DNA of 64,000 nt from Mannheimia varigena (lineage in GTDB: Bacteria > Pseudomonadota > Gammaproteobacteria > Enterobacterales > Pasteurellaceae), in NCBI RefSeq assembly GCF_013377235.1, contig NZ_CP016226.1, positions 1,984,001 through 2,048,000 on the forward strand, written 5' to 3'. Under the pieces are notes generated by a model that was not told the DNA's origin, searched no databases, and saw nothing but the letters and a program-made list of their open reading frames with translations. The stretch's first letter is position 1; each line of letters begins with the position of its first letter. Position numbers and translations under genes: made by a program. Positions 8,833-16,289 of this stretch are shown here, one piece after another.

Positions 8833-8868
8833 CTTTATGCCTTCTTAATTTGCAAAAAATAGAGGAAA

Positions 8869-9324
8869 TTAGACCGCTTGATGATTTTTAGCTTGTAGAG
8901 CTAACCATTTCAATTTATTTTCTTCTACTTTACGGCCAAAACCGTTATAGAAAACCATTGCAATAATTGCTACTAAAATACCTGCTGCAGTTGCTTTTAA
9001 TGCTAAGGAAAGGTTTACCATAATAGCGGCAGCATCAATATCGCCACCTGATTGTCCTAAGTTGTAGAAGGTGAGAAGAATACCAATAACGGTGCCCAAT
9101 AGCCCTATATAAGGTGCATTTGAGCCAATAGTAGAAATGGTGGTTAGGTTGTGGGTTAAGTCGATTTCTAATTCTTCTAAGGTGCTATATTTGGAAATAT
9201 TCACTTTCGAATAGAACATAATACGTTCAATTGCCTTCCATACACAAATAACGCTTAATAAACCTAATAAACCTAAAATAACGAAGTCTGTATAACGTTC
9301 TAAAAAATGAAAAAGTTGATTCAT
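8869..9324 (-). CDS. exbB: biopolymer transport protein ExbB
   Basis: Pentameric inner-membrane scaffold of the TonB motor. 151 aa with three membrane helices. The conserved GLLGTVIGILLTF segment and the third helix with LKATAAGILVAI are visible. I start at the ATG at 9324, which follows GAGG and gives the length seen in H. influenzae. An upstream in-frame extension to 9405 would overlap the promoter and is rejected. First gene of exbB-exbD-tonB. Confidence 0.95.
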   Translation of the reverse strand: MNQLFHFLERYTDFVILGLLGLLSVICVWKAIERIMFYSKVNISKYSTLEELEIDLTHNLTTISTIGSNAPYIGLLGTVIGILLTFYNLGQSGGDIDAAAIMVNLSLALKATAAGILVAIIAMVFYNGFGRKVEENKLKWLALQAKNHQAV

Positions 9325-9376
9325 ATAAAACCTCAAAGAAAAAATGGATAAATCTCGCATTTGAAAATAGTTCGCA

Positions 9377-9405
9377 ATTATATCTAATGAACATTGAATT
9401 TTCAA
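9377..9405 (-). promoter_or_regulatory. sigma-70 promoter of exbB-exbD-tonB
   Basis: On the reverse strand TTGAAA, a 17 bp spacer and a perfect TATAAT. It lies 53-81 bp before the exbB start. A Fur site would be expected here; the best candidate just upstream of -35 matches only about 11 of 19 positions and I do not call it. Confidence 0.65.
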
Positions 9406-9478
9406 CTCGAAATAATAGCCATTCTCTTAGCTATTTTATGGTATAGTTTTGCCTATTTATTTGAGGAATAAATCACTT

Positions 9479-9805
9479 ATGGAAGTTACTTTTAAAGAAA
9501 TACTCCCCCAGCAAGCGTGGGAATTAATGGAAAAAGAAGGGGCGGTGCTTGCTGATATTCGTGATGCTCGTCGCTACGTTTATAGCCACCCGCAAGATGC
9601 TTTTCATTTAACTAACCAAAGTTACGGTAAATTTTTAGACGAAGTTGATTACGATGATCCTGTTGTCGTTATTTGTTATCATGGGGTTAGTAGTCAAAGT
9701 ACCGCTCAATTTTTGATTGAACAAGGGTTTGAAAACGTTTACAGCGTAAAGGGTGGTTTTGAAGCGTGGGAAAGAAACGGGCTACCTATTGAAACCTCTT
9801 ATTAA
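9479..9805 (+). CDS. glpE: thiosulfate sulfurtransferase GlpE
   Basis: Single-domain rhodanese that moves sulfane sulfur from thiosulfate to thiol or cyanide acceptors in the cytoplasm. 108 aa, as in E. coli. The active-site loop is CYHGVSSQ, with the persulfide-bearing Cys about residue 65. The ATG at 9479 follows TTGAGGAAT; a TTG-initiated extension to 9449 has no ribosome site. It is followed 43 bp later by the YbbN-like gene. Confidence 0.93.
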   Translation: MEVTFKEILPQQAWELMEKEGAVLADIRDARRYVYSHPQDAFHLTNQSYGKFLDEVDYDDPVVVICYHGVSSQSTAQFLIEQGFENVYSVKGGFEAWERNGLPIETSY

Positions 9806-9848
9806 CACTACAATATAAAATGTAATTTTTAGCTTAAAGAAGATTTTT

Positions 9849-10694
9849 ATGGACTATTTGGTAAATGTAAACGAACAAAATTTTAGTGAAGTGTGGAGTG
9901 CTGCAGGGCAAATGCCGACAGTGTTTCATTTTATTTCTCCCCGTGAGGTTGCCTCGCTAGAAATGGATGCTTTACTCCGCCGTATTACGGATGAAAACCC
10001 ACAGCAATTTTTGTTGGCAACGATTAACTGTGATGAACAGCAGACATTAGCCGCACAATTTCGCATTCAACAAATTCCAACGCTTTATCTCTTCTCGAAC
10101 GGTCAGCCGATTGATGCTATTCAAGGTGCGGTAAGTGAGCAAGAGTTGCGAATTCGGCTTGCTAATATTTTACCGAAAGAGGAAGAACTTAAATTTAACC
10201 AAGCTCTAGAACTTCTACAAGATCAACGCTACGATGAAGCCTTGCCTTTGCTAAAAGCCGCTTGGGAAATGACGGAAAAGAAAAACAGCGATTTTGCTTT
10301 GCTCTACGCTGAAACTTATATCGCAATGAAAAATGTTGAGCCGGCTCGTGAAATCTTAAAAGCGATTCCAATTCAAGACAGAGATAGCCGTTGGCACGGT
10401 TTGCAAGCTCAAATCGAGTTATTAGAGCAGGCGAGTGAATCCCCCGAGTTGCAACAGTTGCAAGCTGATTATGCTCAAAGCAAAACACCTGAAATTGCGA
10501 TTAAATTGGCTAATCAATTACACCAAGCTCACAAAAATGAAGAAGCCTTAACGCTCTTATTTGATTGGTTGAAATCAGATTTGAATGTATCAAACGGCGA
10601 GCTGAAAAACCAATTTTTAGCAATATTATCAGCACTTGGAACAGATCCTATTGTGTCTAAATTCAGAAGACAGCTTTATTCTCTGCTGTATTAA
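9849..10694 (+). CDS. ybbN: thioredoxin-like co-chaperone, YbbN/CnoX family
   Basis: 281 aa, close to the 284 aa of E. coli YbbN (CnoX), a holdase that binds unfolded proteins and passes them to GroEL or DnaK. The N-terminal 110 residues have a thioredoxin fold (INCDEQQTLAAQFRIQQIPTL, with the cis-proline in IPTL), but the redox CxxC is absent; the matching segment reads HFISPREVA. The C-terminal 150 residues are helical repeats of the TPR type, as in YbbN. Loss of CxxC is also seen in E. coli YbbN (SQHS), so this is a family trait rather than decay. A terminator follows. Confidence 0.85.
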   Translation: MDYLVNVNEQNFSEVWSAAGQMPTVFHFISPREVASLEMDALLRRITDENPQQFLLATINCDEQQTLAAQFRIQQIPTLYLFSNGQPIDAIQGAVSEQELRIRLANILPKEEELKFNQALELLQDQRYDEALPLLKAAWEMTEKKNSDFALLYAETYIAMKNVEPAREILKAIPIQDRDSRWHGLQAQIELLEQASESPELQQLQADYAQSKTPEIAIKLANQLHQAHKNEEALTLLFDWLKSDLNVSNGELKNQFLAILSALGTDPIVSKFRRQLYSLLY

Positions 10695-10702
10695 TAAAAT
10701 GA

Positions 10703-10732
10703 AAATGCCGTAACTGATTACGGCATTTTTTG
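10703..10732. terminator. bidirectional terminator between ybbN and dhaM
   Basis: AAATGCCGTAA and TTACGGCATTT form an 11 bp stem with a CTGA loop and a T run. It sits between convergent genes. Confidence 0.85.
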
Positions 10733-10745
10733 TTTTAAGCGAGGC

Positions 10746-11153
10746 TTATTCCGCTTGCTCTTGTTTAAGCTGAGCGGCTTCATTGGCTTCTTTTAAAATT
10801 AACTCTAAGCTATCGCCGGCTGAGGCTGCTACCACCGCAGCAAAAGCTCCCTCCACTAAAGGTGCGTAGCTGATAACCACTTTTTCGGCAATTTCCGGCT
10901 CAAGTAAATCAATAGCGGTTTGGGTACTTAATACTGCACTGCCTAAATCGACAAAAACAATCACACCATCAGGTGTAAAGACCGATTCAATCGCCTGCAT
11001 AATTTTAACGGCGTCAGTGCCGATCGGATTATCCGCATCGTCAATTCCTCCTGCAACAGCAATTCGGCAACCGCCTTGAGCCATTTGTGAAAGAATTTCA
11101 GAGACTCCCTCCGCGAGTTTTGCGCTATGAGAAACAATGACTAAATTAACCAT
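10746..11153 (-). CDS. dhaM: PTS-dependent dihydroxyacetone kinase phosphotransfer subunit DhaM, single EIIA-type domain
   Basis: Passes phosphate from the PTS to the ADP bound on DhaL. 135 aa. The phosphorylatable histidine is His9 in LVIVSHSAKLAEG, and the mannose-EIIA-like pattern continues through VIVFVDLGSAVLSTQ. E. coli DhaM is about 470 aa with added HPr-like and EI-like domains. Here only the EIIA-like domain is present, as in Lactococcus, so phosphate must come from the general HPr. Third gene of dhaKLM, 9 bp after dhaL. Confidence 0.9.
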   Translation of the reverse strand: MVNLVIVSHSAKLAEGVSEILSQMAQGGCRIAVAGGIDDADNPIGTDAVKIMQAIESVFTPDGVIVFVDLGSAVLSTQTAIDLLEPEIAEKVVISYAPLVEGAFAAVVAASAGDSLELILKEANEAAQLKQEQAE

Positions 11154-11162
11154 ATTTTCTCC

Positions 11163-11789
11163 TTACTGTACTGCGTCTGCCAAGGCTTTGAAAATATAGT
11201 AACTCGAAGTAGCCCCTGGGTCTTGATGCCCTGCACTTCGTTCTCCCAGATAGCTGGCTCGTCCTTTTTTAGCAACAAGAGGGACTGTTTGATTTGCAAA
11301 ATTTTCTGCTTTTTCGACCGCTTGTAACAAAATTGGGCCAATCGATTGAGAGATATCTGCTTTTTTTAGCTCAGCCAGCAAAGGCAACCATAGATCGCAC
11401 ATTGTTTTGTCACCAATTTCTGCTTTCCCTCGTTGCACAACGCCTTCAATTCCTTGTTCCAAGCAAGCTAACAGTTCAGAGAAAGTAAGGCTTTCTTTCG
11501 TATTTGCACTTTGTGCAGCTTTAATGAAAAATGTACCGTAAAGTGGACCGCTTGCACCTCCAACTTGTGAAAGTAAGGTCATTCCGACCGTCTTTAAAAT
11601 TGTGCCGATGTCTTTGTCTTCCACCGTTTTAGCTTTTTCAATTGCTTTGCTAAAGCCACGCTGCATATTCAAGCCGTGATCTCCATCGCCGATAACGGTA
11701 TCCAACTCGGTCAAATAATCACGCTTTTCGTCCATTACTTGTTGGCATAATTCAAGCCATTTTAAAATTTGTTGTTTTGATATTGTCAT
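11163..11789 (-). CDS. dhaL: dihydroxyacetone kinase ADP-binding subunit DhaL
   Basis: Holds ADP/ATP as a cofactor and transfers phosphate to dihydroxyacetone bound to DhaK. 208 aa. The magnesium-nucleotide aspartates are in VIGDGDHGLNMQRG (about residues 32-45), and the C-terminal GRASYLGERSAGHQDPGA motif is intact. An uptake signal (GACCGCTTGT) lies inside the coding sequence near 11315. Middle gene of the operon, 18 bp after dhaK. Confidence 0.95.
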   Translation of the reverse strand: MTISKQQILKWLELCQQVMDEKRDYLTELDTVIGDGDHGLNMQRGFSKAIEKAKTVEDKDIGTILKTVGMTLLSQVGGASGPLYGTFFIKAAQSANTKESLTFSELLACLEQGIEGVVQRGKAEIGDKTMCDLWLPLLAELKKADISQSIGPILLQAVEKAENFANQTVPLVAKKGRASYLGERSAGHQDPGATSSYYIFKALADAVQ

Positions 11790-11807
11790 ATATTTTCCTT
11801 AAAATGA

Positions 11808-12878
11808 TTATTCGCCCCAGCGCCATGCAGGGGTATTAACCGGTGCATCCCATAATTGCAGAATATCATCATCGGCTTTGAGTAAGGTGATAGACATTCC
11901 TTGCATATCTAAAGAAGTGCAATAGGAGCCAACAAGGCTACGTTCAATGGTTAGACCAAAAGATTCGCATTCTTTTTCGAGGGTATCATAAACGGCATAA
12001 AGCTCTGAAAGCGGTACAGAACCTAAATTATTTACAAGAGCAATAACGTGATCGCCTTTCTGGAGCGCTTGCTTACTTTCTTCTACTTCATTCCATTGTT
12101 GGGTTTGATTATCCCAATGACGAATGGTTCGAGTGTAATCGCCGTGAGCAATTAAAGTTTCAAACATCTGTTTTACGGTTTTATCTAAATTCTCAAACGG
12201 ACGGCGTTCAATGCCAGGTTCACCGTGAATACCCACACCAAACTCCATTTCATTTTCTGCTAAGGTAAATGATGGTTTACCTGCGGCTGGCACGGTACAA
12301 GCGCCAAGCGCAATACCAAGAGAGTGTCCGTTATTATTGAGTTTATTACCAAGTTCAGCAAGCTCGGTTAAGGAATAGCCTTTGTTTGCGGCTGCACCGA
12401 GTAATTTTTCAATCAAGACGGTATTGGCAACACCGCGGCGACCGGCGGTATAGAGGCTGTCTTTTACTGCCACATCATCATCAACCAATACCGTTGCCAC
12501 TTGCACACCACTATCTGCCAATAATTCAGTTGCGGTTTCAAAATTTAGCACATCACCAGTGTAGTTTTTGATGATTAACAAAACGCCCTCGCCCCGATCT
12601 ACTGCTAAACCACATTCAAACATTTGGTCTGGCGTTGGTGAGGTGAAAATTGCTCCCGGGCAAGCCCCATCAAGCATACCTTTTCCAATAAAGCCAGCGT
12701 GCATTGGCTCGTGTCCGCTTCCACCGCCTGAAATTAAAGCAACTTTCGGTTGATTACTTGGTGGTGTGCGATAAATATAGACAGGTTCTTTATTTAATAT
12801 TAAGTCAGAATGTGCTTTTACGAAACCGGAGAGTTGTTCATCTAACACAGTTTCAATTGAATTAATAAGCTTTTTCAT
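11808..12878 (-). CDS. dhaK: dihydroxyacetone kinase substrate-binding subunit DhaK
   Basis: Binds dihydroxyacetone covalently through a histidine hemiaminal and presents it for phosphorylation. 356 aa, the usual size. Visible motifs are GGGSGHEPMHAGF near the N-terminus and FGVGIHGEPGIERR, which carries the substrate-binding His, at about residue 218. The product dihydroxyacetone phosphate enters glycolysis. The start follows AAAAGGAG. No dhaR regulator is adjacent; a CRP site at a class II position suggests catabolite control. Confidence 0.96.
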   Translation of the reverse strand: MKKLINSIETVLDEQLSGFVKAHSDLILNKEPVYIYRTPPSNQPKVALISGGGSGHEPMHAGFIGKGMLDGACPGAIFTSPTPDQMFECGLAVDRGEGVLLIIKNYTGDVLNFETATELLADSGVQVATVLVDDDVAVKDSLYTAGRRGVANTVLIEKLLGAAANKGYSLTELAELGNKLNNNGHSLGIALGACTVPAAGKPSFTLAENEMEFGVGIHGEPGIERRPFENLDKTVKQMFETLIAHGDYTRTIRHWDNQTQQWNEVEESKQALQKGDHVIALVNNLGSVPLSELYAVYDTLEKECESFGLTIERSLVGSYCTSLDMQGMSITLLKADDDILQLWDAPVNTPAWRWGE

Positions 12879-12914
12879 AAGTTTTCTCCTTTTAGAAGTG
12901 AGTGAAGCGGCTTT

Positions 12915-12957
12915 AATCTACAGGAAAAGTGTTGATATTTCTGTTAAGTGTGTCACA
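12915..12957 (-). promoter_or_regulatory. candidate class II CRP-dependent promoter of dhaKLM
   Basis: TGTTA-N6-TCACA at 12942-12957 matches 9 of 10 positions of the CRP half-sites TGTGA/TCACA and has A/T flanks. On the reverse strand a TAGATT -10 element lies at 12920-12915. With a start 7 bp further on (about 12908), the site centre falls at -41.5, the standard class II position. No good -35 box is present, as expected for such promoters. Confidence 0.6.
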
Positions 12958-13041
12958 AAATCAAAAAAATTTGAGTGAAAACGAAAATAGAGTTGAATGG
13001 AATTTTAAGATAGAATACTACTACATTTATTGAGAGGATTT

Positions 13042-13998
13042 ATGATGACAACCAAACACGCAAAACTATTAATTTTAGGCTCAGGCCCGGCAGGTTACAC
13101 GGCAGCGGTATATGCGGCTCGTGCTAACTTGAACCCTGTTTTAGTCACCGGTATGCAACAAGGTGGGCAGCTGACCACCACTGATGAAATCGAGAACTGG
13201 CCGGGGGAATTTGAACACACCACCGGCACTGAATTGATGAACAAAATGCTCAAACACGCTGAAAAATTCGATACTGAAATTGTGTTTGACCATATTCATA
13301 CGGTCGATTTATCTCAACGCCCATTTACCTTAAAAGGCGATTTACACACCTTTACTTGCGATGCGTTAATTATCGCAACCGGGGCATCGGCAAAATATTT
13401 GGGCTTACCGTCTGAAGAAAAATTCAAAGGCAGAGGCGTTTCCGCTTGTGCAACTTGCGATGGCTTTTTCTATCGTAACAAGCCTGTTGCGGTAGTTGGC
13501 GGCGGCAATACCGCGGTTGAAGAAGCGTTATATTTAGCGAATTTAGCCAGCGAAGTGCATTTGGTTCACCGCCGTGATAGCTTCCGTGCTGAGAAAATTT
13601 TATTAGGTCGCCTACAAAAACGCATTGAAGAGGGCAAAATCATTCTGCACACAGACCGCACCGTGGACGAAGTACTGGGTGACAATATGGGCGTAACCGG
13701 TTTGCGTTTAAAATCGACCAAAGACGAGAGCACCGAAGAAGTGAAAGTTGATGGTTTCTTTGTGGCAATCGGTCACGCTCCGAACACAGCAATTTTTGAC
13801 GGTCAGTTAGAGCTTGAAAACGGCTATATTAAAGTGAAATCAGGCTTAGAAGGCAATGCAACGGCAACTTCGGTTGAAGGTGTGTTTGCCGCCGGTGATG
13901 TAATGGATCACAACTACCGCCAAGCGATTACCTCTGCTGGAACAGGCTGTATGGCAGCCCTTGATGCAGAGCGTTTCTTAGACGCTCAAGAAGCGTAA
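13042..13998 (+). CDS. trxB: thioredoxin reductase
   Basis: NADPH- and FAD-dependent enzyme that reduces thioredoxin. About 318 aa. The N-terminal FAD motif is GSGPAGYTAAVYAAR, the redox pair is CATC at about residues 136-139, the NADPH motif is GGGNTAVEEAL, and the C-terminal FAD motif is FAAGDVMDH. ATG codons at 13042 and 13045 are both possible after GAGAGGATT; the second (MTTKHAKLL) aligns best with E. coli. A TTG at 13030 inside the ribosome site is rejected. kdsB starts 9 bp later. Base composition is richer in G+C than in flanking genes. Confidence 0.97.
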   Translation: MMTTKHAKLLILGSGPAGYTAAVYAARANLNPVLVTGMQQGGQLTTTDEIENWPGEFEHTTGTELMNKMLKHAEKFDTEIVFDHIHTVDLSQRPFTLKGDLHTFTCDALIIATGASAKYLGLPSEEKFKGRGVSACATCDGFFYRNKPVAVVGGGNTAVEEALYLANLASEVHLVHRRDSFRAEKILLGRLQKRIEEGKIILHTDRTVDEVLGDNMGVTGLRLKSTKDESTEEVKVDGFFVAIGHAPNTAIFDGQLELENGYIKVKSGLEGNATATSVEGVFAAGDVMDHNYRQAITSAGTGCMAALDAERFLDAQEA

Positions 13999-14007
13999 GG
14001 ATAGACT

Positions 14008-14763
14008 ATGAACTTCACCGTAATTATTCCAGCTCGCTATGCCTCGAGCCGTTTACCTCGCAAACCGTTGTTGGATATTGCCGGCAAACCGATGATTCAA
14101 CACGTTTGGGAAAAAGCTCAACAGGCTGGGGCGAGCCGTGTGATTATCGCCACCGATCACCCTGAAATTGAAGCTACCGCTAAAGCGTTCGGGGCGGAAG
14201 TCTGTATGACTTCTGACAAACACAATTCCGGCACCGAGCGTTTGGCAGAAGTGATCGACAAAATGCAGATTGCGGATAACGACATCATCGTTAATATTCA
14301 AGGCGATGAGCCGTTAGTGCCACCGGTGATTGTGGAACAAGTGGCTCGCAATTTAGACGCCTACCAAGTGAATATGGCAACCCTTGGTGTGAAGTTGGAA
14401 ACTCGAGAGGAATTATTCAATCCGAACGCCGTAAAAGCAGTAGCGGATAAAAACGGAATGGCTCTTTATTTTTCCAGAGCCAGCATTCCGTTTGCTCGTG
14501 ACAGCTTCCCAGATTGCGATGATGCTTTCGTGGCAAGCCAAAATTACTTACGCCATATCGGGATTTACGCTTACCGTGCCGGTTTTGTGAAGCAATATGT
14601 AGCGTGGCAACCAACCGCATTGGAACAGTTGGAATCATTAGAACAGCTGCGTGCGTTATGGTACGGAGAGAAAATTTATATCGAGCTAGCAAAAGAAGCT
14701 CCACAAGTTGGGGTGGATACGCCGGAAGATTTGGAACGAGTGCGAGCGATTTTGGCCGGCTAG
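14008..14763 (+). CDS. kdsB: CMP-KDO synthetase (3-deoxy-manno-octulosonate cytidylyltransferase)
   Basis: Activates KDO with CTP for lipid A-core assembly. 251 aa, as in E. coli (248). The N-terminal nucleotide-binding motif is IIPARYASSRLPRKPL, and NIQGDEPLVPP and KQYVAWQPTALEQLESLEQLR-type family blocks are visible. It is tightly linked to trxB. The usual gamma-proteobacterial neighbours lpxK and msbA are not in this window. Confidence 0.96.
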   Translation: MNFTVIIPARYASSRLPRKPLLDIAGKPMIQHVWEKAQQAGASRVIIATDHPEIEATAKAFGAEVCMTSDKHNSGTERLAEVIDKMQIADNDIIVNIQGDEPLVPPVIVEQVARNLDAYQVNMATLGVKLETREELFNPNAVKAVADKNGMALYFSRASIPFARDSFPDCDDAFVASQNYLRHIGIYAYRAGFVKQYVAWQPTALEQLESLEQLRALWYGEKIYIELAKEAPQVGVDTPEDLERVRAILAG

Positions 14764-14802
14764 GTAGTGGCTGCAAGCGGTCAATTTTTCTCTGAATTTT
14801 GC

Positions 14803-14828
14803 AAAAGGCGAACTGATGTTCGCCTTTT
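14803..14828. terminator. bidirectional terminator between kdsB and the amidohydrolase gene
   Basis: AAAAGGCGAAC and GTTCGCCTTTT form a perfect 11 bp stem with loop TGAT. A single uptake signal (GCAAGCGGTC) lies just upstream at 14773-14782. Confidence 0.8.
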
Positions 14829-14842
14829 AACGTTTTTGGAAA

Positions 14843-15829
14843 CTAAATTAATCCCAATACTTTCCGCCCGTTGATGCTGGCAATATTCGCCATTTCTTCA
14901 AGATTGGTGAAGCGGCAACCTGCCGAAAGTAAGCTCAATTCCTGCCACATATCCCCCTCGCACAGTGGCACCATATAGTCGCAGATATTATCCGTGCCAA
15001 CCGCCACCGTAATGCCTTCGGGAATCAGCTCATCGGCTGGGGTTAAAGCGTTGTGGAACGGCTGCAAATCCTCTTTTCTGCCGCTATCGATCCATGCCAT
15101 CGGGCAGGCGATCACCATCATTTGGCTATCTCGCATTTTTTGGTAGAGCATTTTGCGGTACTCTTTCGGGTGAGAGCCAATCGAAATGCCGTGAATTGCC
15201 ACCACTCGCCCCTGCATTCCGTGTTCGATGGCTTTATCACAAAGCTGTTCCGTCTCTTTCTCTTTTGGCGAGTTGAATTGATCGACGTGAACGTGCAACA
15301 TTTTGCCGAGCGATTTCGCTTTGTCCATCAAAATATCCATCGCCTCTAAGCCTTTACCGTAATCCAGCTCATCACGGTAAGGTAAGCCGCCGATCATATC
15401 CACCATTTCTGAACCGATGTCGAACCACTTTTTCGCCGTGGGTTCGATCACACCTTTTAAGGTTTGGTTAGCGAATTTCAAAATGATGTCGTTTTTATAC
15501 ACTTCACGGGCTTTGTGGGCGGCGATGATCGCTCTGTCTTCGCATACTTGGTCGATATCCACGAAAGTACCGAATGCCGTGACCCCTTGCGAAATCATCA
15601 ACTCAATGGCTTGTGAAAAGCGGCGGTAGTAATCATCTACGCTGGAGTTGCGTTTTACTTCGTCCACTAAATCCCACTTCTGCTGCAAATTCGCATTTTG
15701 ATAAACGGTGATTTTCTCCGGTGTCATCGTAAACGCTCGGTCTGCGTGGGCGTGCGCATTAACCCAACCGCCTTTTTTGATGATCTCATCTCGAATATGG
15801 CTTTTCAGGGTGCGAATTAGCTGGCTCAT
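14843..15829 (-). CDS. amidohydrolase-superfamily protein related to cytosine deaminase
   Basis: 328 aa metal-dependent hydrolase with a CodA-like plan: HAHAD metal ligands at His26/His28, a HVHVD block at His179/His181, a further His213 (AIHG), and metal-binding Asp280 in GTDNICD. In E. coli CodA the third ligand motif reads HCDE, and its Glu acts as proton shuttle; here the aligned residue is Gln184. The substrate is therefore probably not cytosine. The start at 15829 follows AGAGGAAG; the upstream in-frame extension is rejected. Upstream lies a short terminated leader (15869-16055), and beyond it the divergent TPP riboswitch and thiB. Any link to thiamine salvage is speculation. Confidence 0.75.
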   Translation of the reverse strand: MSQLIRTLKSHIRDEIIKKGGWVNAHAHADRAFTMTPEKITVYQNANLQQKWDLVDEVKRNSSVDDYYRRFSQAIELMISQGVTAFGTFVDIDQVCEDRAIIAAHKAREVYKNDIILKFANQTLKGVIEPTAKKWFDIGSEMVDMIGGLPYRDELDYGKGLEAMDILMDKAKSLGKMLHVHVDQFNSPKEKETEQLCDKAIEHGMQGRVVAIHGISIGSHPKEYRKMLYQKMRDSQMMVIACPMAWIDSGRKEDLQPFHNALTPADELIPEGITVAVGTDNICDYMVPLCEGDMWQELSLLSAGCRFTNLEEMANIASINGRKVLGLI

Positions 15830-15868
15830 TGATATTCTTCCTCTTATAAAATGTAGTATTTGCAAAAT

Positions 15869-15997
15869 TTAGGCGAAAAAAAACCGCTTAAAAAAGCGAT
15901 TTTGAAATAAATATGAAATGAATAAAAAAACAGCCACGCCTCGAAATACGAAGCGTAGCTGCATGGAATTTGGTGTTGTCAAAATTGGATAATTCAT
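15869..15997 (-). CDS. possible leader ORF, 42 codons, overlapping a terminator hairpin
   Basis: ATG at 15997 follows AAGGAACTAGAA, a good ribosome site with 6 bp spacing. The frame runs 42 codons and is rich in Phe in its second half (SYLFQNRFFKRFFFA). The terminator hairpin at 15931-15961 lies inside the frame, so a full-length product needs read-through. The Phe content may simply follow from the T-runs of two terminators. There is no family recognition, so treat this as a hypothesis. Confidence 0.3.
   Translation of the reverse strand: MNYPILTTPNSMQLRFVFRGVAVFLFISYLFQNRFFKRFFFA
15876..15898 (-). terminator. second terminator-like hairpin upstream of the amidohydrolase gene
   Basis: On the reverse strand CGCTT-TTTT-AAGCG is followed by a run of T residues (A run at 15876-15883). 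The stem is short, so this is weaker than the hairpin at 15931-15961 with which it is in tandem. Confidence 0.5.
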
Positions 15998-16020
15998 TTC
16001 TAGTTCCTTGTTTGGACTAG
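15924..16020 (-). ncRNA. predicted short structured transcript ending in a strong terminator
   Basis: Reverse-strand transcript of about 97 nt. It would begin near 16020 with hairpin CTAGTCC/GGAACTAG (16000-16020), which contains the ribosome site AAGGAA of the leader ORF. It ends in a 13 bp stem (CAGCTACGCTTCG with CGAGGCGTGGCTG, 15931-15961, one G-T pair) with loop TATTT and seven T residues. It lies in the 275 bp gap before the amidohydrolase gene. It could be an attenuator leader or a stand-alone small RNA; I could not match it to a known riboswitch class by eye. Confidence 0.5.
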
Positions 16021-16026
16021 GGCGGT

Positions 16027-16055
16027 AGTATAATGGCTTTTTACATGAAAAGCAA
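16027..16055 (-). promoter_or_regulatory. sigma-70 promoter of the short leader transcript
   Basis: Reverse strand: TTGCTT, exactly 17 bp, then TATACT. It is 7 bp upstream of the 5' hairpin of the predicted short RNA. Confidence 0.65.
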
Positions 16056-16104
16056 ACGGTTGCTTGCTGTTGAAATTTTCCGATAAAGTTTTTACAATGC
16101 AGCG

Positions 16105-16235
16105 TTCTCATTGGGGTGCTGCAAGCGGTTTAATTTGTATAAAAATTTACAAATTTTCTATAAGAACTAACTGCTTGTGGCTGAGAAATACCCATAGAAC
16201 CTGATCTGATTAATATCAGCGTAGGGATTTGAGAT
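16105..16235 (+). promoter_or_regulatory. TPP riboswitch (THI element)
   Basis: The conserved blocks GGGGTGC, GGCTGAGA, AATACCC, GAACCTGATCTG and CAGCGTAGGGA occur in order, and P1 closes by TCTCA (16106-16110) with TGAGA (16230-16234). The optional P3 arm is long. Its 5' side is GCAAGCGGTT (16121-16130), an uptake signal, which pairs with GCTTG just before GGCTGAGA. It precedes thiB. Confidence 0.93.
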
Positions 16236-16255
16236 TGCAATTTGCCTTTCTTAAA

Positions 16256-16283
16256 TCCTTCTATTCATTGATTTTTAGAAGGA
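16256..16283 (+). promoter_or_regulatory. ribosome-site sequestering hairpin of the TPP riboswitch
   Basis: TCCTTCTA (16256-16263) and TAGAAGGA (16276-16283) form a perfect 8 bp stem. The right arm holds the thiB Shine-Dalgarno AGAAGGA, 6 bp before the ATG. No T run follows, so control should be at translation initiation. Confidence 0.75.
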
Positions 16284-16289
16284 CGTTTT

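Noticed and set aside
9405..9440. Fur box upstream of exbB-exbD-tonB
   Set aside because: Expected on biological grounds, but the best stretch matches only about 11 of 19 positions.
9849..10694. YbbN-like gene as a decayed thioredoxin lacking CxxC
   Set aside because: The YbbN/CnoX family naturally lacks a standard CxxC, and length and TPR part are intact.
15924..16020. preQ1, guanidine or other named riboswitch before the amidohydrolase gene
   Set aside because: I could not place the diagnostic conserved loops of these classes. Reported only as a structured leader.
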